From the NCBI GenBank assembly GCA_947444305.1, contig CANEZP010000004.1, positions 1-64,000 of the forward strand: a stretch of DNA of 64,000 bases, read 5' to 3'. The notes beneath the pieces were generated by a model. That model worked only from the letters and a program-made list of their open reading frames with translations, was not told the origin of the DNA and ran no database searches. This document shows, in pieces, positions 35,135 through 43,726 of this stretch. Position 1 is the stretch's first letter. The number at the start of each line of letters is the position of its first letter. Both the position numbers and the translations under genes were made by a program. Source of the stretch: Pseudobdellovibrionaceae bacterium. Lineage in GTDB: Bacteria; Bdellovibrionota; Bdellovibrionia; Bdellovibrionales; UBA1609.

Positions 35135-36071
35135 GGTGCAAATATCCGTGCGCGAATTGCGCGGCTAAGCGCGCCGTACCGCCGCCTTGATCGAGCGGCG
35201 GCGAAGTTTCGTAAAGGCCGTAAACCAAAACGTTCAAGCGGCGAAACAGCAATTGCGCGAGCGCGTGGTACTGGACCGGATCGAGGCCGAGCGGCCACGC
35301 GGCGCTCGTGCCTTGCGCGAACGGCCAGGCGAACGCATCCATATCCACGGCGAGAAAAGTCGGGCGGGCGCGCAGCAACCAGTCGCCGGCGCCGCGGACG
35401 ACGAAGTCACTGAGCGTGAGCCCCGAATCGACCCACTCGTCGAACGAAAGGATTTTTCCGCCTTTGCTTTCAACGTAGTCCCAATGATTTTGTGAATTGC
35501 ATTGGCCTTGAATCCCGATCTCTAAAAAATCGAACGGCACCCCGGATTCGAGTAACCGGAAAAACGGCGTACCGCTCGTTAGGCCTTTCGAAAGGTCTCG
35601 CACGTCGAGATGCGCGTCGATGTTAATAATCAAAGGTTTCTGTTCGAATTTCTGATCAAGAAAACCCATGCCGTCGGGATAAGCGTAATCGTTGCCGCCG
35701 CCGAGCGTGAGCAGTTGGCTGCCCGAGCGCAAAACTTCGGCCGCGTGCTGACGGGCGTGTTCATGACGTTCACCGATTTTTTCGCGCGCCGTCCAATCGC
35801 CAAGGTCACGAAACGCTTTGAGCGTGCGCCGGGCGTGGGGAGTCATCCGGTAAAGCCAACGCCGGATTTCAGCGGGACCGAGATCCGCACCGGGACGGCC
35901 TCCGTTAAGGCGTACGCCTTCATCATCCGGGTAGCCGACGATCGCAACGCCGCCTTCCGACGATTCACCCTCGGCTTTCGCGAGCTCGGCAAGGCGAGGA
36001 TCGGTGGGATCGGGTGCGCGCGACAAGAAGGATATTGGTTTTATTTGTTGGAGTGATGACATATGGGTCAT
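35127..36071 (-). CDS. Arginase/formimidoylglutamase-family protein with an altered metal ligand
   Basis: About 314 residues of the ureohydrolase fold. DAHLD (Asp152, His154, Asp156) and VDMDAFA (Asp242, Asp244) are intact. The first metal-ligand motif reads GGGNDYAYPDG with Asn127 where most members have His. That change is seen in some atypical members and may alter metal use or activity. Substrates in the family include arginine, agmatine and formimidoylglutamate. The start at 36071 is preferred because GGTGAG precedes it; other ATGs lie nearby. The stop overlaps the aldolase-like gene by 8 bp. Confidence 0.7.
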   Translation of the reverse strand: MTHMSSLQQIKPISFLSRAPDPTDPRLAELAKAEGESSEGGVAIVGYPDDEGVRLNGGRPGADLGPAEIRRWLYRMTPHARRTLKAFRDLGDWTAREKIGERHEHARQHAAEVLRSGSQLLTLGGGNDYAYPDGMGFLDQKFEQKPLIINIDAHLDVRDLSKGLTSGTPFFRLLESGVPFDFLEIGIQGQCNSQNHWDYVESKGGKILSFDEWVDSGLTLSDFVVRGAGDWLLRARPTFLAVDMDAFAWPFAQGTSAAWPLGLDPVQYHALAQLLFRRLNVLVYGLYETSPPLDQGGGTARLAAQFAHGYLHHV

Positions 36072-36123
36072 TAAACTCACCAATTTCAGTGACAAAAGCA
36101 AGGATTTGAGTCAATTCAGATTC

Positions 36124-36576
36124 ATGGCGCATCTTCAGATTTCAGAGATTATTCCCGCAAGCCGGATGGAAGTTTTCGATTACCTCACGGACCCGACGAA
36201 TTTACCCGAACTGCTCAGGGGTTCGGTCGATGTGCGCGTCGTCACGCCCGAAGTTGCGCTCAAACGCGGCAACGAAGTTCATTTCATGATGAGCCGCTTC
36301 GGACTCAGTCAGAGTATTCGTTTTCGCGTCGAAGATTTGTTGCGCGGCTCTCGTTTAAGTTACCGGCAGAGCGAAGGTGTTTTTGCCGCCTGGAACCACA
36401 CGATCAAGTTCGACGAGCACGGCGACAGCGGCACCCTGGTCACCGATTTGGTCGATTACGAAGTGCCGATGGGATTTTTCGGGCACCTGGCCGACGATCT
36501 CATTTTGAAAAAAGACATGAGCCGTCTTCTGGCTCACCGCCTGCTCAAGGCTAAAGAATACTTCGAGCAAAACTAA
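36124..36576 (+). CDS. SRPBCC (START-like) family protein
   Basis: 150 residues from the ATG at 36124; longer in-frame readings run into the upstream divergent gene. The pattern is that of a SRPBCC ligand-binding fold: a HLQISEIIPASRMEVFDYLTDPTNLPELL start, a central GNEVHFMMSRFGLSQSIRFRV strand block, and a final long helix (DMSRLLAHRLLKAKEYF). These bind hydrophobic ligands or act as cyclases or dehydratases. The ligand is unknown. It converges with the HD-GYP gene. Confidence 0.7.
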   Translation: MAHLQISEIIPASRMEVFDYLTDPTNLPELLRGSVDVRVVTPEVALKRGNEVHFMMSRFGLSQSIRFRVEDLLRGSRLSYRQSEGVFAAWNHTIKFDEHGDSGTLVTDLVDYEVPMGFFGHLADDLILKKDMSRLLAHRLLKAKEYFEQN

Positions 36577-36590
36577 AAATTGAGTTCAGT

Positions 36591-37538
36591 TTAAATTATA
36601 TTCAGCGACCGGATGATCGACGTAAGATTTTTCATGTGCTCGAGCGGATATAATCCGAGCTTGTCGATCATCAGCGTCTTCTGCGCTTCTTTGGGTGACA
36701 ACCGTTGGAAACTAACTAAACGATCGTAGGCGTTCGCCACCGCCGCGAGCAAAACAACCGGCTCGATCTCTTTGCCGACGAGGCCTTTCGGAAAGCCGCT
36801 GCCGTCGATGTATTCTTCATGCTGCGTGATCACGTTCATTACGATCTGATCGATGAAACCGACATTTTGCAATCGCCCGGCGCCTAGCTTCGGGTGCAGT
36901 TTGTAAGCGGCAAGTTCTGCGGGTGAGAGTTGATCGACCGGCTTGCCGTAATCCTGCCAGGTGTGAAAAAGGTCGATGTCATGCATCATGCAGCCGAGAC
37001 CCAATAAATGAAGTTTAGTTGAGTTTTTGAATTCGGAGTTCAACGCCATGAGGATCGTCAGCACCGCGACGTTAACGCTGTGGTGGGTGATCGACATGTC
37101 CGTATTCTCGATCGCCAAGATGGGCTTGGCGGCGTCGGGTTCGCGAGAAACGAATTCGACGAAGCGCTGGGCCGTGCTGCTGAGGTGGTGATATAAAGAC
37201 TCGCTCTGCGGGTTTTCCATGAAGGCTTCGGCCGTGGCCTGCTGAAAGCCTTGGATGACTTGCGCCCGGACTTCGAGCGTTTTGCGCGATTTGCTGTCGA
37301 AGGCTTGTTCTACGCTTTGCTCGAGGTATTGATCGTAAGGAATTTGGTCATCCGTTTTGATGAACATTTTCTTAAGTTTTTTCGCGCGCAAGCGTTCGAG
37401 GCGTGTGCCTTCAAACGATTCGCCCGAGCGGCAGTATAGAATATATTTACCGGCGACCCGCACGTAGATGTCGAACGGGATTTTGTTATCGCCCCTAAGC
37501 GTAGCTACGCGAATAGAATGGAAATCTGAATCGGCCAT
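36591..37538 (-). CDS. HD-GYP domain protein with a degenerate motif
   Basis: 315 residues. The N-terminal 75 are a small beta domain often found before HD-GYP in delta-type bacteria. The C-terminal domain has THHSVNVAVL, His186-Asp187 (MMHDI), HPKLGAG and QHEEYIDGSGFP. The canonical HHExxDGxGYP is altered: Gln239 replaces the first His, and Phe249 the Tyr. HD-GYP proteins hydrolyse cyclic di-GMP or similar nucleotides. The altered ligand could weaken catalysis, so a binding role is possible. Start 37538 is used, 9 bp after the queG stop; 37571 is an alternative. Confidence 0.75.
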   Translation of the reverse strand: MADSDFHSIRVATLRGDNKIPFDIYVRVAGKYILYCRSGESFEGTRLERLRAKKLKKMFIKTDDQIPYDQYLEQSVEQAFDSKSRKTLEVRAQVIQGFQQATAEAFMENPQSESLYHHLSSTAQRFVEFVSREPDAAKPILAIENTDMSITHHSVNVAVLTILMALNSEFKNSTKLHLLGLGCMMHDIDLFHTWQDYGKPVDQLSPAELAAYKLHPKLGAGRLQNVGFIDQIVMNVITQHEEYIDGSGFPKGLVGKEIEPVVLLAAVANAYDRLVSFQRLSPKEAQKTLMIDKLGLYPLEHMKNLTSIIRSLNII

Positions 37539-37546
37539 CGGTTCTA

Positions 37547-38587
37547 TCAGGGTAACTGAGCGAGGGCCCATCTTGCAATCGCGCTTAGATGCGGGTCGTC
37601 TAGGTGACGCTCGACCTCGCCTTTCAGCTCGCTCATCTTTAGGTTACCGACGATTTGCAAAGCGTTCCTCTTTAAGCCGCGGGGCCGGGCGCGGTAAACC
37701 GGCGTGCGGAAGAACGCTTTCTGTAAAGTTTTGTTTGAGCTACTTAAAACCCAACGCAAATCTTCTACCGCGGGCGCGGGTTGTTCAGCGCTGAGTGAAC
37801 GCAAAAGATCCCGGCCGTAAGCTTTTTCGTTCCACGGACAAACGGTTTGGCAAATGTCGCAGCCGAAGAACCAGTCACCGATCTTCGGCTTTAGCGCTTC
37901 GGGCGCGGGGCCCGGTGCTTCGATCGTCCAGTAGGCGATGCACTTCGTAGCGTCGAGTTTGCGCGGCTCGATGATCGCGCCGGTGGGACACGCGCGGATG
38001 CAACGGTCGCATGAACCGCAAAAATCTTTGATCGGTTCAACCGCGTTTTGTGCGGGCAGCGAAGTTAGAATTTGGCCGATAAAAAACAGACTGCCTTTCT
38101 CCGGGTGAATCAAACAGGTGTTCTTGCCGACCCAACCAAGGCCCGCGCGGTACGCAAGGTCCCGCTCGAGAATCGGTCCCGAATCCGTGAAACATAAGAA
38201 TTCTTCGTCGGGATATTTCACCCGAAGAACACCCGCGATCTTCTCGAGTTCATTTTTAAATTTGAAATGATAGTCATCGCCTTGAGCGTAGAGGGCCGTT
38301 CGCAAAGAAGATGCTTTGTTCTGCTGCGCCGATGGGTAGGGGTGCGGGTAATAAGGTTTGGCGATCGCGATCGCGCTGAGAGCGCGGGGCGCTAATTTTT
38401 TCGGATCCGCTTTCATCTCGAGATGCTCGGCCAGGTAGTCCATCGAACCGTGATGCCCGGCTTCGATCCACGTGCGGTAGAAATCCATCGAAATGGGTTT
38501 TTCGAGCGCGGTGAGGCCGAAATGATCGAAGCCCGCGGCCTTAAGTTGTTGTTGAACGGTAGCGACAAAATCCACGCCCCAAGGCAT
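37547..38587 (-). CDS. queG: Epoxyqueuosine reductase
   Basis: Last step of queuosine synthesis on tRNA: reduces epoxyqueuosine using cobalamin and iron-sulfur clusters. About 346 residues. Two 4Fe-4S motifs are present (CGSCDRCIRACP and CDICQTVCPW), and the family's RDLAYRAGLGWVGKNTC block is clear. A C-terminal HEAT-like helical end follows (RGLKRNALQIVGNL). Its start is 9 bp from the divergent start of the CCA-adding enzyme. PTPS-family genes at 51.4-52.2 kb could feed the same pathway. Confidence 0.93.
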   Translation of the reverse strand: MPWGVDFVATVQQQLKAAGFDHFGLTALEKPISMDFYRTWIEAGHHGSMDYLAEHLEMKADPKKLAPRALSAIAIAKPYYPHPYPSAQQNKASSLRTALYAQGDDYHFKFKNELEKIAGVLRVKYPDEEFLCFTDSGPILERDLAYRAGLGWVGKNTCLIHPEKGSLFFIGQILTSLPAQNAVEPIKDFCGSCDRCIRACPTGAIIEPRKLDATKCIAYWTIEAPGPAPEALKPKIGDWFFGCDICQTVCPWNEKAYGRDLLRSLSAEQPAPAVEDLRWVLSSSNKTLQKAFFRTPVYRARPRGLKRNALQIVGNLKMSELKGEVERHLDDPHLSAIARWALAQLP

Positions 38588-38596
38588 AATCGGGTC

Positions 38597-39820
38597 ATGA
38601 GTGATGGTCAAAGACTCCCGCTTTTAGAAGGGCATCCCCAGTACGCCCGCGCGAAGGCAATCATCGAGCGCCTACGGCGTGACGGTCACCAGACCGTATT
38701 GGCAGGAGGCTGCGTGCGCGACGGGCTCCTCGGGCTCTCTCCCAAAGATTTGGACCTGGCGACCGCGGCGGCGCCCGACGTCGTCGAAAGTTCTTTTCCG
38801 AAAACCTTGGCGGTCGGTAAAGCGTTCGGCACGATCGTCGTAGTTGAGGATGGACACAATTTCGAAGTGACGACCTTTCGCCGCGACGGCGCTTACCTGA
38901 ACGGTAGGCATCCTTCGGCCGTTGAGTTCACCGACATCGTTGAAGATGCAAAACGTCGTGATTTTACCGTGAACGCTTTGTTTTACGATCCGTTCGCGGG
39001 CCGTGTGCTTGACTACGTCGGCGGCCAAGACGATCTCGCGCGCGGAATCTTGCGCGCGGTCGGTGAACCGGCTGAGCGTTTCGCGGAAGACCGCCTGCGC
39101 ATGTTGCGCGCGGTGAGATTCGTCGGTCAGTTAGGTTTTGTCTTAGATTCCGGGGCGATGGCCGCTATTCAAGAGGGCTACCTCGAGCTGTCGAAAGTGT
39201 CGGTCGAGCGGATATTCAATGAAATGCGTCGGCTGCTGGAATCGGATTATTTCGTTAAAGGCCTCGCGGCGTTGATTGAGTCCGAACAGCACAAAGTTTT
39301 TTGGCCCGAACTCATCGGTTTAGATCTCGATCAGATCTCGGTTTTCCCGAAATTTGTGAACTGGGAAAATGCTTTCGCGGCCATTTGCTTCTTAAGAAAA
39401 CATCATGATCCGACGGCTCGTTTGACCGCTTGGAAGGTTTCTCGGGATTCAATCCGCCGCGTGCAGGCGCAGCTCGCGGCGCTCAAAGTTTTCGCCGATT
39501 CACGTTCGACCCGCGCCGCGCGCGCTAGGGTTTTCGGCGGCGAAGTTTATGCCGAAGTCGTCGTGCTCGCCCAAGGTTTATTCGACGAGCGGCGGTTGAA
39601 CAAGTGGATCGCCGATTACTTGGAAGTGGCTGACGGCGAAGGCCAATTGCCCAAGCCGTTCATTACCGGCGAAGATCTCGTGGCGATGGGAATTAAGCCC
39701 GGGCAAGAAATGGGCGCTTTGATCAAGGCCCTCTTCGACGCGCAACTCGAAGCGCGTGTCCGCTCAAGACCCGAAGCCTTAAGCGAACTCAAACGCCTGC
39801 GTGCGCTCACTTCTACATAG
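38597..39820 (+). CDS. CCA-adding tRNA nucleotidyltransferase
   Basis: Class II nucleotidyltransferase that adds or repairs the 3' CCA of tRNA. 407 residues from the ATG at 38597. Upstream in-frame sequence is inside the divergent queG. Motifs are GGCVRD (37-42), the DxD pair Asp51/Asp53 (KDLDLAT), RRDFTVNAL (121-129) and the nucleotide-recognition ERFAEDRLRMLRAVRF block. The family also includes poly(A) polymerase; the separate roles cannot be told fully by sequence. It converges with the next gene with an 8 bp overlap. Confidence 0.88.
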   Translation: MSDGQRLPLLEGHPQYARAKAIIERLRRDGHQTVLAGGCVRDGLLGLSPKDLDLATAAAPDVVESSFPKTLAVGKAFGTIVVVEDGHNFEVTTFRRDGAYLNGRHPSAVEFTDIVEDAKRRDFTVNALFYDPFAGRVLDYVGGQDDLARGILRAVGEPAERFAEDRLRMLRAVRFVGQLGFVLDSGAMAAIQEGYLELSKVSVERIFNEMRRLLESDYFVKGLAALIESEQHKVFWPELIGLDLDQISVFPKFVNWENAFAAICFLRKHHDPTARLTAWKVSRDSIRRVQAQLAALKVFADSRSTRAARARVFGGEVYAEVVVLAQGLFDERRLNKWIADYLEVADGEGQLPKPFITGEDLVAMGIKPGQEMGALIKALFDAQLEARVRSRPEALSELKRLRALTST

Positions 39821-40328
39821 TGTGGTAGATGCTTTGAAATTTGTCGGCGACGAATTGACGGCCGCCGATTGTGCCGCTCATCTTGTTGTAGTTGGCGCGT
39901 CCGTGTTGAATTTTGACTTTGCCGGTGACGAAACCGGTGGAGACTTTTTGCTGGTAGCGGCCGTTCGCGTCGCGGTAGCCGATTTCGGTCACCTCAACGG
40001 TTGAACCTTTTGCCGCCGGTACGCGTTTCGTAATTTCCCAGACGGTGCTTTGCTGTTCCATTCCCGCTCGGGTCGCCCGGGATTCTTGCACAACGAGATA
40101 GGTTTTACCGGCTCCGCCCACCGTTGCTTCGCCGTTTATTTTTGCTTCACCGGTTATGGTTGCTTCGCACACTCTCGTCATAACGTAACCGCCTAAGCGT
40201 GGATTTTTTTCGCGGGCTTGGCCGCATTGGGATTCGAGGATGGTGCCCGGCATCTTCACTTCGGCGTGCGCGAGGTTAAGAAATACGGCGGCGAGTAAAT
40301 ACAAAGCGGAAGCCACAAGAGTCTGCAT
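39813..40328 (-). CDS. Secreted protein of unknown function
   Basis: 171 residues. The ATG at 40328 is chosen because GGGAGGG lies about 7 bases upstream and it opens a signal peptide (MQTLVASALYLLAAVFLNLAHA). The ATG at 40355 is the alternative. The mature part has two cysteines (ESQCGQ, RVCEAT) and a beta-rich core with repeated short strands (ATITGEAKINGEATVGG). No family is recognised. Confidence 0.55.
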   Translation of the reverse strand: MQTLVASALYLLAAVFLNLAHAEVKMPGTILESQCGQAREKNPRLGGYVMTRVCEATITGEAKINGEATVGGAGKTYLVVQESRATRAGMEQQSTVWEITKRVPAAKGSTVEVTEIGYRDANGRYQQKVSTGFVTGKVKIQHGRANYNKMSGTIGGRQFVADKFQSIYHTM

Positions 40329-40462
40329 ATTATTGATCCCTCCCAGGATATTCATTCGTCGGGAAGGTTAGCGAAAGTGCGCCGGCGGGTCGCGCACCGA
40401 AGCGCTTTTGTAAAAACCGGGTTCACATTGCGAACCCGGATCAAACCGGCGTGAAGGAAGTT

Positions 40463-41332
40463 CTAAGGTTTGTACCAGCAAAGGGGGCGCACGCCCTCGC
40501 TCTGCCCGGCCGAGACGTTGCACGTTCCGACGGTGGCGTCGCTGTTGCTCAATTCGACGTTCATATCGTGACGGCACAAGCCGCCCTGGTAGTAGGTGTC
40601 TAAGCGGCACTGCGGTTCGGGGTGATCGTCGTACATGCGTGACACGACGTTTTGGTCGGGCGTCGTGAAACTCAGCGCGTTCGGATTTTCGTGCAGCGTT
40701 TGGAACAGCATCGCCCCGGTGTAGCCGGCCATGGCGATACGCATGCAAAGATTTTCTTCGCTTTGCGTGTCGTAAATTTGCTCACATTTTCTTTGCACGC
40801 TCGCGTCCACGCCGCCGGCGAGCACGAAAGCGACGTTATCCGTTTCTTGGAACATAGCGCGCAAGCAACGGAGGGAAGCGAAGTAATCCGCGCCACCCTC
40901 GTTCGTTGCCCACGCTCCGCCCGGCCACCAGCTTGCGATCTTAGGTGCGCCGCCGATGTGATGTCCGATCTCGTGGCAAGCGACGAGCATGAAACCGTCT
41001 TTGTTCATTGAAGGATGGCGCGCGAGACCGCCGTACATATTAAGGAACCAAGTGCGGCCCGACTGATTTGCCGAAGCGTTGACCGTACCGTCGCTCCACT
41101 TACGATTGACGACTAACGAGCCACCCTTGGCGGCAATTACGGGCGTGTAGTACTTTTCGATTTCATCGAGCACGGAGTTAAAATCTTGTTCTTTCATCGG
41201 CCCCGCGGCGGGATCGAAGACCGAAATATTTAACTTATTCTCGGGTAAAAACCCTTCGCATAAAACTTGGTTTTTGGAAGAAGGCGCGGATAATAGCAGG
41301 GCAAATGCCCCTAAGATAAGAGCACGAAGCAT
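40463..41332 (-). CDS. Secreted zinc metallopeptidase-like protein
   Basis: 289 residues with a signal peptide (residues 1-16). A zincin motif HExxH is intact: His120-Glu121 and His124 (ACHEIGHHIGG). A downstream acidic block NEGGADYFA holds Glu145 and Asp149, either of which could be the third ligand, the order seen in M48-like gluzincins. Eight or more cysteines in the last 130 residues suggest disulfides outside the cytoplasm. The substrate is unknown. An inverted repeat about 95 bp upstream (41425-41445) may be a control site. Confidence 0.75.
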   Translation of the reverse strand: MLRALILGAFALLLSAPSSKNQVLCEGFLPENKLNISVFDPAAGPMKEQDFNSVLDEIEKYYTPVIAAKGGSLVVNRKWSDGTVNASANQSGRTWFLNMYGGLARHPSMNKDGFMLVACHEIGHHIGGAPKIASWWPGGAWATNEGGADYFASLRCLRAMFQETDNVAFVLAGGVDASVQRKCEQIYDTQSEENLCMRIAMAGYTGAMLFQTLHENPNALSFTTPDQNVVSRMYDDHPEPQCRLDTYYQGGLCRHDMNVELSNSDATVGTCNVSAGQSEGVRPLCWYKP

Positions 41333-41424
41333 GTTGGAGTCCTTTCCTTGAGCTTGTCGAGGAAAGTCTAGTGCCGAATTGGAACCTTGCGTACGAGATA
41401 GGCAAATAGAGAGCTTAATCTAGA

Positions 41425-41445
41425 CTATAGACGGGAAATCTATAG
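41425..41445. promoter_or_regulatory. 7 bp inverted repeat upstream of the metallopeptidase gene
   Basis: CTATAGA and TCTATAG are separated by 7 bases, a perfect dyad without a T tract, so an operator is more likely than a terminator. It begins right after a TTAATCTAGA segment that also occurs at 52308, beside another dyad. Confidence 0.3.
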
Positions 41446-41468
41446 CGAAAGAAACTCAGCGAACGTCT

Positions 41469-41660
41469 TTAAGATTTTTTAGGCGGATTGATTTTACGTT
41501 CGGTGCCGCGGTGATGGCGCCAGTCGTACTCGTTCTTTTTCTCAAAACGATCGCGCCACGATTTCCATTTTTCGGGCGGGAGCTTGTGAAGCACGTTGCC
41601 GTTCGAATCGAAGATGTCGGGCGATTTTCCGAATAAAAAGTCGAGCACTTTTGAAATCAT
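41469..41660 (-). CDS. Small cytoplasmic protein of unknown function
   Basis: 63 residues, basic, with many Trp and Lys (PPEKWKSWRDRFEKKNEYDWRHHRGTE). The first half has an amphipathic start (MISKVLDFLFGKSPDIFD). No signal and no known family. It is placed between a terminator and the metallopeptidase gene on the same strand. Codon use looks like its neighbours, so it is taken as real with moderate confidence. Confidence 0.45.
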   Translation of the reverse strand: MISKVLDFLFGKSPDIFDSNGNVLHKLPPEKWKSWRDRFEKKNEYDWRHHRGTERKINPPKKS

Positions 41661-41675
41661 GCTTGGACGATAACG

Positions 41676-41706
41676 AAAAAGCCGGTTTCAAACAACCGGC
41701 TTTTTT
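41676..41706 (-). terminator. Strong rho-independent terminator
   Basis: AAAAAGCCGGTT, a 6-base loop and AACCGGCTTTTTT form a perfect 12 bp stem with T tracts on both strands. It directly follows the stop of the lipoprotein gene on the minus strand and separates it from the 63-residue gene. Confidence 0.85.
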
Positions 41707-41707
41707 C

Positions 41708-42001
41708 TTAACTACATTCTAAATTGATGCAGGCTAATTCAAGCTCCGCGTCGGGGTCGATCTTGCCGCGGCGGGCGTAATAATCATCGATGAGTTTGCT
41801 GCCGCAGATTTCCATCGCGGCTTCTTTCGCTTTGAGCTTTGAGCTACCGCGTCCGATCGCCGTACCGTAGCCGGTAACAAGACGGCAGGTGAAACCGCTG
41901 CTCGGTTCGCGATCCGAAGCGGGGGAGCGGGTCGTCGATACGCGCTCACCACACACCATCATCACCGTTAAAATTCCTAAAATCATCGCTAAGCCACGCA
42001 T
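41708..42001 (-). CDS. Small lipoprotein-like protein
   Basis: 97 residues from the ATG at 42001, chosen because AGGAGA lies 6 bases upstream. A longer reading to 42193 begins in non-coding-like sequence. Residues 1-17 are hydrophobic and end LTVMMVC, a possible lipobox (Cys17). The mature part has four cysteines (FTCRLV, EICGSK, LACINLECS). Its GRGSSKLKAKEAAMEICG segment recalls double-stranded-RNA-binding-type helices, but this is too short to assign. The transcript ends at the adjacent strong terminator. Confidence 0.5.
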   Translation of the reverse strand: MRGLAMILGILTVMMVCGERVSTTRSPASDREPSSGFTCRLVTGYGTAIGRGSSKLKAKEAAMEICGSKLIDDYYARRGKIDPDAELELACINLECS

Positions 42002-42189
42002 GAGCGTCTCCTGGTTACAGAACAGTAGAGCAAGGGGAGGACCAAGCCGGACTTCCGCTAGGCCGCGTAAGCCATCGAAATGATTGGGTTTGCGTGGGGG
42101 CTTCGGGCGAGTATCCGCGCCATTTCGATTTGGCGTAGACGGTGCCGGAATTGCGTTGGGCACCTGTCGTAAGCTTAGACAGGAGCGCT

Positions 42190-43586
42190 TCACTTGCCGA
42201 CGGTCAGGTCCGAGCGGCAGTCGGCGAGGTTTTTCGCGTAGAGATCGAGGATATTGAGGCCTTGGCCGACGGTAATCGCGTTCACCCCGAGGGAGCCGGA
42301 GAAGTGCGCCATCGCCTTGTTTTTATTCTGCAGAATGTCCACTAGCACGAGGTACGTGTCGGCGGTTCGCTTTGCGTTGCGCCGCGCTTCCGGGGTTAGA
42401 ACCAATCGCGCCAGCTCGGATATGTCCTTCACGTTGAGATCACGCAAACGCACGTGAGTGAGTCGAGCGTCACTGTCTAACATAGCCCACTGCGCGTCGG
42501 TGACGAGCAATTCGAAAATGGACGGACCGATGGCCCGGATCGAATCGGCATTGAGCAGCAGGTAATCATTGCCGGCGTAATGCGGAAGTTCGTCGTGCTT
42601 TGGTGCCGCTAAGATCCAGGCGATGTTTTCTTGATTAAGTTTTCGCGCGTACTTCAAATTGATTTGCGCGAGGAAAAGTTCGGCCTCGCGCCGGGCTTTC
42701 ACGATTTGGGTTTTTGTTTGGCCCTTCGCGATGAGCACGCGATCGAGTTGCGCATCAGAGTTCACGGCGGCCGAAAAAGCCGCGGCGTTTTCTTGCCAAC
42801 GAAGATTTAATTTTAAGCGGTCGAACATCTCGCGCGCGTTATGGATCATCGCCTCGCGCGCGAAGGCTTGGTGCTGGAAAGTGTCCGAGGCTTTGAGTTC
42901 TTTGCCGTCGCCCCAGAGCCATTTGTAAAGCGGATTGGTGCGCGCATCGCCGTCGGCAAAGGTTCTAAACAAACCGTCGAGTTTGTTTAAGACCTGCGTG
43001 CGCTGGGCCGTCGTGCGGAAGGCCCACTTCGGATCGGCTTCGAAGCGCCGGCCAAAATTTTCGGGCTCGAAGAGGCGGCGGCGAATGTCGAGATGGCAGC
43101 GGATGCATACTTTCTCGGCGTAGCGGCTCGTGCGTTGGACAAGCTCATTCACCGGCATCGCGCGGACCACGGCGGGCGACAGCTCGTGATCAGGGGCCGG
43201 GACCGGACTCGCGGAATTTTTAAAGGTAAAGGCGTTGATCGAGATGCTACCGTCGTCGCGTTCGACGAACTGGAATTGCACGGTTTCTTTGCGACGGCGA
43301 ACAACGCTTCGGCGTAAGTTTTCGGTGAATACGCGACCATCGCGTTTTCCCAACTCAAAATGACCTGCGGTCTTTCGGGCGTGATCACCAAATCGTTATG
43401 CTGACCGAAGAAGCTGCCCACTTTGCGGGGCGGGTACCGGGTGGTCAGACGCTCGATAAAGTCGGGGTAATTCTTCGCTCCCTCAACGACGTCCATGAGG
43501 CCCGCGATCGTCAAGTTTTGGGCTGCCGGTTTAGGCGCCGCCATGGCCGGCAACGCCAGCATGAGGAGAGATATAAATATGGTCAT
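42190..43586 (-). pseudogene. Secreted CxxCH (cytochrome c-like) protein, frameshifted
   Basis: One gene is split over two frames. The 5' part (from 43586) opens with a signal peptide (MTIFISLLMLALPAMAA) and runs for about 100 residues to ALFAVAKK. The rest continues in another frame from KETVQFQFVERDDG to the stop at 42190. Adding one A to the short A run at about 43287-43291 would join them (AVAKETVQF). The long second part has a heme-c motif CIRCH and no other recognised domain. It could be a real pseudogene, a phase-variable tract, or a sequencing error. Together the parts make about 465 residues. Confidence 0.65.
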
Positions 43587-43726
43587 GAGGAAATTTATTT
43601 ACAATGCCCGTGCCGCGTTGAACGATCGCGGGATCGCTTGAAGACCGTACGTAGTGCCCGGCGGTCGTCGATGGTTTCGACACCGCGCCGAGGAACGTCA
43701 CCCTTGGCCGAATATTATTCGGTATA

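Noticed and set aside
43283-43292. Programmed -1 frameshift in the CxxCH gene
   Set aside because: No standard slippery heptamer and no downstream stem was seen; a lost base is simpler.
43708-43722. CCGAATATTATTCGG palindrome as a greB terminator
   Set aside because: There is no T tract on the minus strand; at most it is an operator for the gene starting at 43586.
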